This document shows, one piece after another, positions 56,663-64,000 of a stretch of 64,000 nt of DNA. The notes under the pieces were generated by a model. The model saw nothing but the letters and a program-made list of their open reading frames with translations. It had not been told where the DNA came from and did not search any database. Numbering within the stretch: the first letter of the stretch is position 1; the number at the start of each line of letters is the position of its first letter. The DNA is from Azospirillum humicireducens (lineage in GTDB: Bacteria > Pseudomonadota > Alphaproteobacteria > Azospirillales > Azospirillaceae): positions 1,976,501-2,040,500 of the forward strand of contig NZ_CP015285.1 of NCBI RefSeq assembly GCF_001639105.2, given 5' to 3'. A program made the position numbers and the translations under genes.

Positions 56663-57610
56663 CTACTCCGCCGGCTTGATCGCGTAGAACCGATAAACCC
56701 GCACGCCGGCCTCGATGGCGGCGACGCGGCGGGCCCAGAGTTCGACCTCCTCCATCACCGCCAGCTTGGTGGGGGTGTCGAGCTGGAACTTCTCCAGATG
56801 CTCGACCAGCCCCTGGATGGCGGACAGGATCAGGCCGCGGTGGGTGTCGGTGATGTCCTCGGCGATGCGGAGATCGAGGTTGCGCTGGGCGAAGGCGTTC
56901 GCCATGCGGTCCTTGGGCCACAGGTTCGGGGTCAGCGGTTCCTTGTCGCACCAGGTCTGGACCGCCTTGGCGGCCATCACGTCCGCTTCGGCGATGTAAT
57001 CGGTGATCAGCAGATGGCCGCGCGGCTTCAGCGCCAGTTCCATCCCATCGAACATCTGCTCCTTGTCGCGGACGAAGAACAGGCCTTCCTTGTAGACGAT
57101 GGCGTCGACGCGCTTGGGATAGCCGAAATGCTCGGGGTTGAAGGTCTCGATCGGTGCCTTCTTCTCCAGCCCCAGCTTGAAGGAGCGGACCATGCCTTCC
57201 TTCGCCAGCAGTTCCGACGCTTCCAGACCGGTTACCCAGCAGCCATACTTGCCCGCCATGGTGCGGCTGGTTCCCCCCAGCCCGGCGGCAAGGTCCAGAA
57301 CGCTCATTGCCGGGTTCAATCCCAGCGGCTTGACCAGATAGGGGATATGATCGGCGCCGCCGGGCGTGTTGAAGCCCTCGCCCCACATCTTCTCCGCCAC
57401 CTCGATGCGGGTGGCGGTCCACAGCGGCTTGCCCCAGCGGTTCATGCCTGGGCCGGGACCGGGGTTCGACTGCTGCGGCTCCGCCGACGCCTGCGGCGGC
57501 TCGTCACCCTTCCTGGTCTTCAGGCCGGACAGGTCATAGCCTTCCCACCAGGCATAAAGCCGCGTCTTCAGGCTCGGTCCGTGCCCGGACGATCCGTCCT
57601 TGTCCGTCAT
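56663..57610 (-). CDS. SAM-dependent methyltransferase
   Basis: Protein of 315 residues. After a disordered N-terminal 55 residues rich in Pro/Gln, a class I methyltransferase core appears: SVLDLAAGLGGTSRTMAGKYG (SAM loop), VTGLEASELL, FNPEHFGYPKRVDAIVYKEG and MELALKPRGHLLITDYIAEAD. The substrate cannot be inferred. ATG 57610 preferred to 57628. Confidence 0.85.
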   Translation of the reverse strand: MTDKDGSSGHGPSLKTRLYAWWEGYDLSGLKTRKGDEPPQASAEPQQSNPGPGPGMNRWGKPLWTATRIEVAEKMWGEGFNTPGGADHIPYLVKPLGLNPAMSVLDLAAGLGGTSRTMAGKYGCWVTGLEASELLAKEGMVRSFKLGLEKKAPIETFNPEHFGYPKRVDAIVYKEGLFFVRDKEQMFDGMELALKPRGHLLITDYIAEADVMAAKAVQTWCDKEPLTPNLWPKDRMANAFAQRNLDLRIAEDITDTHRGLILSAIQGLVEHLEKFQLDTPTKLAVMEEVELWARRVAAIEAGVRVYRFYAIKPAE

Positions 57611-57810
57611 CGCCGTCGTCCATCCCATCGGCCGATATGCGCCGCCGGCATCCTCCCGTTCGGCGCCGCACGGCGCATCATCCCCGCGGTTGTCTCGTCA
57701 CATCGAAACACACCACCCGCAAGAACCCCCGCAGTCTCAGGTTAGACTGACGCTAATTGCATGCAAGTGGAAAAATTTCCCTGCTGTAACGCCGCCTTTC
57801 GGGTGAGGCG

Positions 57811-58779
57811 TCAGCGCGCAACCTTGGCTGGCGCCGGATTCGCTTCCGGAAGGGAGGCCATGCGCGTGCCCGCCGCGTTCAGCACCGGAGCGCAGGCGGC
57901 GGGCATCTTTCGGACCACCCGCGGTTCCGGCTTGTAGCCCGGCGGCCGCTCGATGGCGGGGGAGGCGTTGCTCAGCCAGGACATCAACTCGTCGTCGCAG
58001 CCATCGCCGTCGGGCTGGGCCGTCTGCTGCTCGCACAGCGGGCTGCCGGCCGGACAGTTCAGGCGGATGTGCATATGGCCGTCATGGCCGTGCCAGGGCC
58101 GCAGCTTGTTCAGGAAAGCGCGGTCGGACCAGTTGCGCTGGCACATCGCCAGCTTGATCGCCGGGCTGACGAAGATGCGGGAAACCCGCGCGTCGCTGGC
58201 AGCGATCTGAACCATCTTCGCCTGCCGGTCCGACCAGTCCTCCGTCACGCTCATCCGGTCATAGTCGACGTATCTGATCTCTTCCAGCCGCTCACGGCCG
58301 GCACGCCCCATCGGCGGCAGGTCCAGCCGCAGCCAGACATCGGCATCGAGCCCGATCTGGTGGCTGGCATGCCCGGACGGCATCGGGCCGCCGCGCGCCT
58401 GCCCCATGTCGCCGATCAGCGCGGTGCCAAGCCCGGCGAGCGCCACCCGCTGACCGAAATCACGGAGCATGTCGACCAGAACCGGATGGCCGTAGTTGCG
58501 CTTGCGCGACAGGCGGATGACCTGATAGCCGACCCCTTCGGGCGGCAGGGCGCGGGCGCCGGCAACACATCCCGCGGCATAGCCGCCAATGGACTGCGCC
58601 GCCCCCAGCGACGGACCGGACACCGCCCCCCAGGCGACGCTGGTGGCATAGGCCGGGATCGGCGCCGGCTTCTTCTTCCGCTGCTTGGCATCGGCCCCAC
58701 CTGACGCCAGCAGGGTGACCGCCAATCCGACGCACAGGACACCCCTGAAGGCACGCCCCCCGAAAGCGCGAAATTCCAT
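57811..58779 (-). CDS. mepA: Penicillin-insensitive murein endopeptidase (MepA-like)
   Basis: Periplasmic LAS-type zinc peptidase of 322 residues cleaving D-Ala-mDAP peptide cross-links. Signal peptide in FRGVLCVGLAVTLLASGGADA. Zinc and catalytic motifs: GGPMPSGHASHQIGLDADVW and GHDGHMHIRLNCP. The C-terminal tail extends beyond the usual enzyme. ATG 58779 has GGGGAACGG upstream; ATG 58794 adds five residues. Confidence 0.9.
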   Translation of the reverse strand: MEFRAFGGRAFRGVLCVGLAVTLLASGGADAKQRKKKPAPIPAYATSVAWGAVSGPSLGAAQSIGGYAAGCVAGARALPPEGVGYQVIRLSRKRNYGHPVLVDMLRDFGQRVALAGLGTALIGDMGQARGGPMPSGHASHQIGLDADVWLRLDLPPMGRAGRERLEEIRYVDYDRMSVTEDWSDRQAKMVQIAASDARVSRIFVSPAIKLAMCQRNWSDRAFLNKLRPWHGHDGHMHIRLNCPAGSPLCEQQTAQPDGDGCDDELMSWLSNASPAIERPPGYKPEPRVVRKMPAACAPVLNAAGTRMASLPEANPAPAKVAR

Positions 58780-58941
58780 ATCCGTTCCCCGCATCGCCGC
58801 CAGCCCGCCACAGTTACGGCTATAGCGGAGTCGTGGTTAAGGAATGATGGAGGATGCATGCAGGCCGCACAACCGAACGGTCAGGCTCCGGTCCGGGCCA
58901 TCCGGGGTGCGCCCCTTGGCCGAAGTTGCGGCTCGCGGCGC

Positions 58942-60075
58942 TCAGTCCAGCGTCTGGCGGTAGCGTTTCAGCGCCACCACCGTCACCACCGTCAGGAACA
59001 GGAGAAGCGCCAGCACCTCCGCCGCGATCTCCGCCAGCCCGTTTCCTTTCAACAGGATGCCGCGGACGATCCGCAGGAAATGGGTCAGCGGCAGCAGTTC
59101 CCCCACCGCCTGCGCCCAGCCGGGCATGCCACGGAAGGGGAACATGAAGCCCGACAGCAGCATCGACGGCAGGAAGAAGAAGAAGGACATCTGCATCGCC
59201 TGCAGCTGGTTGCGGGCCAGCGTCGAAAAGGTGAAGCCGACGGCAAGGTTGGCGGCGATGAACAGGATCAGCACGGCGGACAGCAGGCCGAGGCTGCCGA
59301 CGATGGGAACGTCGAACAGCAGCCGCGCCGCCACCACGATCAGCAGCACCTGGACATAGCCGACGGCGACGAAGGGCACGATCTTGCCCAGCATCACCTC
59401 GAACGGCCGCACCGGCATGGCCAGCAGAGTCTCCATGGTCCCGCGCTCCCGTTCGCGGGTGACGGCCAGCGCCGTCATCATCACCATGGTCATGGTCAGC
59501 ACCACGCCCATCAGGCCGGGCACGACATTGTACTGGGTGATGCCTTCCGGGTTGTAGCGGCGGTGGACGCGCAGTTCCACCGGATCGGGATCGGGGCGCA
59601 AGGCCGACAATGGTCCGGTCAGGTCGGGGTTCAGCGCCTGCCGCGCGATGGTGGACAGGGCCGACAGCGCGTTGCTGGTCGCCGCCGGATCGGTTGCATC
59701 CGCTTCCACCAGCAGAACCGGTCGGGTGCCGCGTTGCAGGTCGCGGGCGAAGCCGGCGGGGATGGTGACGGCGAACTGCACCTCCCCCTCCGCCAGCAGC
59801 CGGTCGATCTCGGCCTCGGACCTCGCACCATGGGTGATCGCGAAATAGCGGGAGTTCTCCATCGCCGCGACGAGCGTGCGGGCGAAGGGGCTGGAGTCGG
59901 CGACCAGAACCGCGGTCGGCAGCGCCTTGGGGTCCGAGTTGATGGCGAAGCCGAACAGGATCAGCTGCAGGATCGGCACCCCCACCATCATGGCGAAGGT
60001 CAGCCGGTCGCGCCGCATCTGGATGAATTCCTTCACCATCACCGCCAGCAGGCGGCCCGCCGATATCCGCGCCAT
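58942..60075 (-). CDS. ABC-2 type transporter permease (YhhJ/YbhR-like)
   Basis: Inner-membrane permease of 377 residues: cytoplasmic N-terminus with KEFIQMRRDRLTFAM, a first helix, a large periplasmic loop, then five helices including the ABC-2 signature TRERERGTMETLLAMPVRPFEV and MLLSGFMFPFRGMPGWAQ. Such permeases work with a separate ATPase and an HlyD-type protein; neither is in the window, so the ATPase is elsewhere. It follows the ABC exporter gene by 66 bases and may be in one transcription unit with it. Confidence 0.88.
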   Translation of the reverse strand: MARISAGRLLAVMVKEFIQMRRDRLTFAMMVGVPILQLILFGFAINSDPKALPTAVLVADSSPFARTLVAAMENSRYFAITHGARSEAEIDRLLAEGEVQFAVTIPAGFARDLQRGTRPVLLVEADATDPAATSNALSALSTIARQALNPDLTGPLSALRPDPDPVELRVHRRYNPEGITQYNVVPGLMGVVLTMTMVMMTALAVTRERERGTMETLLAMPVRPFEVMLGKIVPFVAVGYVQVLLIVVAARLLFDVPIVGSLGLLSAVLILFIAANLAVGFTFSTLARNQLQAMQMSFFFFLPSMLLSGFMFPFRGMPGWAQAVGELLPLTHFLRIVRGILLKGNGLAEIAAEVLALLLFLTVVTVVALKRYRQTLD

Positions 60076-60141
60076 CGCACCGCCTCATAATCCTGGAGGT
60101 GGGCGGAGGGTAGCGCGGTCGGGCGAAGGCGTCGATTCCCC

Positions 60142-61977
60142 CTACAGTGCCAAATCCGCCCGGTCGAACTGCAGCGCCGCCAGCCTTGCATAGAGCCCGC
60201 CCTGTGCCACCAGTTCGCTATGGGTGCCGGTCTCCACCACGCGGCCCTTGTCCATCACCACGATGCGGTCGGCGTTGAGCACCGTCGCCAGCCGGTGGGC
60301 GACGATCAGGGTGGTGCGGCCATGCATCAGCCGGTCGAGCGCATCCTGCACCATCCGCTCGCTCTCCGCGTCGAGCGCACTGGTCGCCTCGTCCAGCAGC
60401 AGCACCGGCGGATCGCGCAGGATGGCGCGGGCGATGGCAAGACGCTGGCGCTGCCCCCCCGACAGCCGAACGCCCTTTTCGCCCAGGAAGGTGCCGAACC
60501 CCTCCGGCAGCGCGTCGAGGAAGTCCAGCGCATGGGCGGCCTCGGCGGCGGCGCGCACCTCGGCATCCGACGCGTCGGGGCGGCCATAGCGGATGTTCTC
60601 CCAGGCGTTGGCCGAGAAGACCACCGGGTCCTGCGCCACGAGGCCCAGCCGGCGACGCACCGCCACCGGATCGGCATCGCGCACATCGACGCCGTCGAGC
60701 CGCACCGCCCCGGCCTGCGGGTCGTAATAGCGCAGCAGAAGTTGGAACACCGTCGATTTGCCGGCCCCCGACGGGCCGACCAGCGCCACCCGCTCGCCCG
60801 GTTTCACATCCAGGGAGAAGCCCTCAAGCGCCGCCCAGTCGGGACGCGAGGGGTAATGGAAGCGGACATTGTCGAAGGACAGCGCCCCCGCCGCCGGGCT
60901 GGGCAGCGGCCTTGGCGCGGCCGGCGCTCGGATCTCCGACTCGATGGCCAGCAGGCCGAACAGCCGCTCGGTGGCGCCGGCGGCGCGCTGCAGGTCGCCG
61001 ATCACCTCGCTGATGGCGCCGACCGATCCGGCGACGACCACGGAGTAGATGACGAAGGCCGACAGCTCGCCCGGCGTCAGCCGCCCGGCCACCACGTCAT
61101 GGCCGCCGATCCACAGGATGATGCCGACGGCGCCGAACACCAGCACGATGACGATCACCGTCATCACCGCCCGCACCCGCACGCGGCGGATGGCGACGTC
61201 GAAGGCCTCCTCGACACGCTTGCCGAACAGGGCGCGGTCGATGGCCTCATGGGTGTAGGCCTGGACGGTGCGGATGGCGGCCAGCGTCTCCTCGACGAAG
61301 GAGCCGACATCGGCGATGCGGTCCTGGCTGTCGCGCGACAGCTTGCGCACCCGCCGGCCGAAGAACACGATGGGTGCGACCACCAGCGGAACCACCAGCG
61401 CCACCAGCCCGGTCAGCTTGGGCGAGGTGATCAGCAGCATGCCGGTGCCGCCCAGGAACAGCAGCGTGTTGCGCAAGGCGATGGAGGCCGACGATCCGAC
61501 CACCACCTGCAAAAGCGTGGTGTCGGTGGTCAGGCGCGACAGGATCTCGCCGGTCTTGGTCGTTTCGAAGAAACCCGGCGACAGGGTCAGCACATGGTCG
61601 TAGACGGCGCGCCGTATGTCGGCGACCACCCGCTCGCCGATCCAGCTGACCAGATAGAAGCGGCCGTAGGTCGAGGCCGCCATCAGCGCGATCACCGCCA
61701 AAAGCACCAGCAGCGCCCGGTCGAGCAGCGAGGTGTCGCCCCCGGCGAAGCCCTGGTCGATCAGCACCCGCATGCCCTGGCCCAGCCCAAGCACGGTGCC
61801 GGCGGCCACGGTCAGCGCCACCATGGCGCCCAGGATGCGCCATTTGTAAGGGAGCAGGAACGGCACCAGCCGGCGCAGGGGCGACAGATCGCGACGACGC
61901 TCCATCGCCTTCGGATCGACGGACTCGGAGGATTTGGACACGGCGGGAACCGGGCTGCTTGGAAGGGTGGCTGCCAT
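60142..61977 (-). CDS. ABC exporter half-transporter (MsbA/multidrug type)
   Basis: Fused membrane and ATPase domains, 611 residues. Six transmembrane helices in the N-terminal half and an ATPase with Walker A VGPSGAGKST, signature LSGGQRQRLAIARA, Walker B VLLLDEATSALD and the H-loop IVAHRLATV. Such half-transporters form homodimers exporting lipids or drugs. ATG 61977 was chosen; a much longer frame reading through the DUF418 gene is an artefact. Probably in a TetR-DUF418-exporter operon. Confidence 0.92.
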   Translation of the reverse strand: MAATLPSSPVPAVSKSSESVDPKAMERRRDLSPLRRLVPFLLPYKWRILGAMVALTVAAGTVLGLGQGMRVLIDQGFAGGDTSLLDRALLVLLAVIALMAASTYGRFYLVSWIGERVVADIRRAVYDHVLTLSPGFFETTKTGEILSRLTTDTTLLQVVVGSSASIALRNTLLFLGGTGMLLITSPKLTGLVALVVPLVVAPIVFFGRRVRKLSRDSQDRIADVGSFVEETLAAIRTVQAYTHEAIDRALFGKRVEEAFDVAIRRVRVRAVMTVIVIVLVFGAVGIILWIGGHDVVAGRLTPGELSAFVIYSVVVAGSVGAISEVIGDLQRAAGATERLFGLLAIESEIRAPAAPRPLPSPAAGALSFDNVRFHYPSRPDWAALEGFSLDVKPGERVALVGPSGAGKSTVFQLLLRYYDPQAGAVRLDGVDVRDADPVAVRRRLGLVAQDPVVFSANAWENIRYGRPDASDAEVRAAAEAAHALDFLDALPEGFGTFLGEKGVRLSGGQRQRLAIARAILRDPPVLLLDEATSALDAESERMVQDALDRLMHGRTTLIVAHRLATVLNADRIVVMDKGRVVETGTHSELVAQGGLYARLAALQFDRADLAL

Positions 61978-62036
61978 ATAGCAATGCGGCCGTGACGCGG
62001 CAAGCAGCCCGACCCCGTCGTGCCCCGGCCCAACCT

Positions 62037-63257
62037 TCAGGATCGGGCCGGGGCGGTTGGCCGGCGCCAGGACGGCCAGCGGGCGATGGTCAAGGCCCGA
62101 AGCGCCCATTCGACCGGACCATAGGCGAAACGCCCCAGCCACCAGCGGCTCCAGACGAGCTGTGCGGCGAACAGCGACAGGGCAATCCCGAGACAGGCCG
62201 CCGGCGGAAGCCGTCCGATCAGGCCGGCGCCGTAGCCGGTGAACAGCAGGGCGCAGACCAGCGACTGGCTCAGATAATTGGTGAGGGCCATCCGGCCGGC
62301 CGACGCCAACCATCCGGCGACGATCCGACCGCCTTCCGTCTGGAAGCCGAGCAGAATCGCCGAGCCATAGGCAGCGCTCAGCATCGGCGCCGTCAGCAAG
62401 CTCACCCCCAGCCCGATCGCCTCGCCCCCCGCATCTCCCACACTGCGAACCAGCCATTCCTTGGCCAGCATTCCAGGCAGGCCGATCAGCAGGCCCAGCC
62501 ATAGGATGCGCCGGAACAACGGGCCGTGGCGTTGTACCGAACGCAACAGGTCCCGCCGGCCGGCGACGAATCCCAGCAGGAACATCGCCAGGGCCGACGG
62601 CGCCTGGATCGCCAGCAATGCCACCCAGACCTGGGTCAGATCGTTCCAGCGCCGGACAATGATGGTCAGCGGATCGCCGCGATAGTCCCGCTGGACAGCC
62701 AGAGCCTCGGCGACGACGGCCGCCCGGTCGATGGTTCCGCCGGCCCACCATTGCAACAACCCCAGCGCCAGCCAGAGGCAGCCGCTGATCCCGATCAGCC
62801 ATCCGGCGATCCTCAGCGCCCGGAAATCGCTTCCACCGCGCATCGCCAGCAGGACCAACCCCAGCAGGGCATAGATCGTCAGGATGTCGCCATGGAACAG
62901 CAGCACGCCATGGGCAAGGCCGATCACCAGCAACCCCGCCTGCCGCCGCAGCATCCGGCCGGCCAGCGGCTCCCCCGCCCGCTCGGCGGCGGCCATCTGC
63001 AGGGTGAAGCTGTATCCGAACAGAAAGGAGAACAGCAGGTAGAACTTCATCTCCGCCAGTGCGGAGACCAGCAGACGGACCAGCCGGTCCCCCAGCGCCT
63101 GGAACGCCGGATCGGCAACGCCGGTGCCGTAGAAGGCCGAGGCGAAAGCCTGGATGTTGACGATCAGAATGCCGAACAGGGCAGCACCACGGAGCGCGTC
63201 GACATCGGCGATGCGATGGGCAGCCGCAACGGCAGGGGATGCGACCGGATCGCTCAT
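62037..63257 (-). CDS. DUF418 membrane protein
   Basis: Membrane protein of 406 residues with about nine or ten hydrophobic helices. DUF418 landmarks: RIADVDALRGAALFGILIVN at the N-terminus, an LLFSFLFGYSFTLQM segment and, at the C-terminus, GRMALTNYLSQSLVCALLF with FAAQLVWSRWWLGRFAYGPVEW. Often co-transcribed with regulators and exporters. Function unknown. The ATGA overlap with the TetR gene shows coupled translation. Confidence 0.88.
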   Translation of the reverse strand: MSDPVASPAVAAAHRIADVDALRGAALFGILIVNIQAFASAFYGTGVADPAFQALGDRLVRLLVSALAEMKFYLLFSFLFGYSFTLQMAAAERAGEPLAGRMLRRQAGLLVIGLAHGVLLFHGDILTIYALLGLVLLAMRGGSDFRALRIAGWLIGISGCLWLALGLLQWWAGGTIDRAAVVAEALAVQRDYRGDPLTIIVRRWNDLTQVWVALLAIQAPSALAMFLLGFVAGRRDLLRSVQRHGPLFRRILWLGLLIGLPGMLAKEWLVRSVGDAGGEAIGLGVSLLTAPMLSAAYGSAILLGFQTEGGRIVAGWLASAGRMALTNYLSQSLVCALLFTGYGAGLIGRLPPAACLGIALSLFAAQLVWSRWWLGRFAYGPVEWALRALTIARWPSWRRPTAPARS

Positions 63258-63865
63258 GGCGCAACCTTCCCGGCGGCCGGCGCCAGAAAGCGCATCACCA
63301 GCCGATGAATCATCGCACCCTGCTCCTGGGGACGGAAGGCGGGATCGAGCGACACCCGGTTGAACAGGCCATCGACCACCACCCCGATCCAGGCCGCCGC
63401 CGCCGCCGGATCGAGCGTCGGGTCGATCGCCCCGGATTCTGCGGCGGAGGCGAGCAGATCGCGCAGGGCGCCCTGCAGAATGCCGTCGCCGCGCGCCACC
63501 CGGACCGCCACGGCCGGATCACGGGAGGATTCGGCCGAAATCTCCAGCGCCAACCGGACATAGGCGCCATCGGCCGCAAGGTCGAGAATCAGATCCAGGA
63601 AACGGGACAGTCCATCCAGCGGCTCCATCTCCCGCAGCCCGGCGAAGAGGGCGGCAACCTCCTCCGCTTCGCGGTCGATGATGGCGGCGATGATGGCCTG
63701 CTTGCTGGGAAAGTAATGGAACAGATTGCCGGAACTGATCCCGGCCGCAGCGCAGATGTCCGCCGTGCTGGTCCGGTGGAACCCCTTCTCGCTGAAACAG
63801 CGCGCGGCGGCGGCCATGATCGCCCCCCGCCGCGCCGCATGCCTGTCCGGATCGACCGTACGCAT
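63254..63865 (-). CDS. TetR/AcrR-family transcriptional regulator
   Basis: Repressor of 203 residues. N-terminal helix-turn-helix: GAIMAAAARCFSEKGFHRTS, TADICAAAGISSGNLFHYFPS, KQAII. The C-terminal ligand domain is helical. ATG 63865 has GAGGAGAGG upstream; longer frames are unsupported. As first gene of the unit it likely represses itself, the DUF418 protein and the ABC exporter. A palindromic candidate operator lies just upstream. Confidence 0.9.
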   Translation of the reverse strand: MRTVDPDRHAARRGAIMAAAARCFSEKGFHRTSTADICAAAGISSGNLFHYFPSKQAIIAAIIDREAEEVAALFAGLREMEPLDGLSRFLDLILDLAADGAYVRLALEISAESSRDPAVAVRVARGDGILQGALRDLLASAAESGAIDPTLDPAAAAAWIGVVVDGLFNRVSLDPAFRPQEQGAMIHRLVMRFLAPAAGKVAP

Positions 63866-63902
63866 TCCCTCTCCTCGACGCCGCGAGCGGCGCCTCATTA
63901 AC

Positions 63903-63920
63903 AAACCACGTACTCGGTTT
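63903..63920. promoter_or_regulatory. Candidate TetR operator
   Basis: AAACCACGTACTCGGTTT, an 18-base imperfect palindrome with matching AAACC/GGTTT arms around GTAC, located 38 bases upstream of the TetR start. Size and position suit autoregulation by a TetR dimer. Assignment is inference. Confidence 0.4.
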
Positions 63921-64000
63921 ATATATGAGCAGCGACCGTGCCGCAAGGGCCGGGCGCGCAATGCGCCGCCCTGATGGTCCTGACAGAATTCGGAGACGGC

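Noticed and set aside
61978-63264. Extension of the ABC exporter to a 1040-residue frame
   Set aside because: The extra part is an alternative frame of the DUF418 gene; the MsbA-type protein starts at 61977.

Overview
The window is GC-rich, densely coding chromosomal DNA of an alphaproteobacterium, most likely Azospirillum or a close relative in the Rhodospirillales. The evidence is the codon bias (third positions mostly G or C), the gene complement (complete PHB locus phaC-phaA-phaB with phaR, several chemotaxis receptors, an Amt transporter, a split glycyl-tRNA synthetase, PurL/PurQ) and the style of the genes. No rRNA, phage, transposase or CRISPR array was seen. Three tRNA genes are present.

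Layout. 1-2087: PAS histidine kinase and response regulator. 2145-8386 (minus): the most interesting part, an apparent RiPP (ribosomally made, modified peptide) operon. It encodes two peptides with the same Nif11-like leader, one carrying seven tandem 44-residue repeats, followed by a YcaO protein, a TfuA protein, a ThiS/MoaD-like sulfur carrier and a rhodanese-E1 (ThiF/MoeB) fusion. This is the full chemistry expected for peptide backbone thioamidation: the E1 loads sulfur on the carrier, TfuA releases it, YcaO installs it. An acetyltransferase gene lies just upstream. 9522-20184: housekeeping genes (glyQS, pmbA, amt, purQL, dedA). 20361-23083: a PIN-domain protein, a response regulator/CheC pair, DoxX. 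23275-26041: cysS and gltX. 26223-31511: elbB, a proteasome-fold hydrolase, a degenerate NAD-synthetase-like protein and small proteins. 31554-43249: a beta-lactamase-fold hydrolase, a two-gene glycosyltransferase operon, two chemotaxis receptors, an HExxH protein, an AEC transporter and an RraA-like protein. 44024-48885: tRNA-Gly, a prolyl-tRNA editing protein, a CnoX-like thioredoxin, a Lon-N protein, Trm112-like, DUF971 and UbiD. 49083-53745: the PHB locus. 54235-57610: a glutathionylspermidine synthase-like gene, tRNA-Ala, tRNA-Leu, a methyltransferase. 57811-63865: MepA, an ABC-2 permease, an MsbA-type exporter, a DUF418 membrane protein and a TetR regulator, probably largely one transcription unit read from the right.

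How the genes work together: the clearest functional units are the thioamide RiPP operon, the PHB operon (PhaA condenses acetyl-CoA, PhaB reduces, PhaC polymerises, PhaR regulates), the GlyQ/GlyS tetramer genes, PurQ/PurL, and the response-regulator/CheC pair. Start sites were chosen from Shine-Dalgarno sequences and family N-termini, and alternatives are stated. All identifications are from reading translated sequence; no database search was run.
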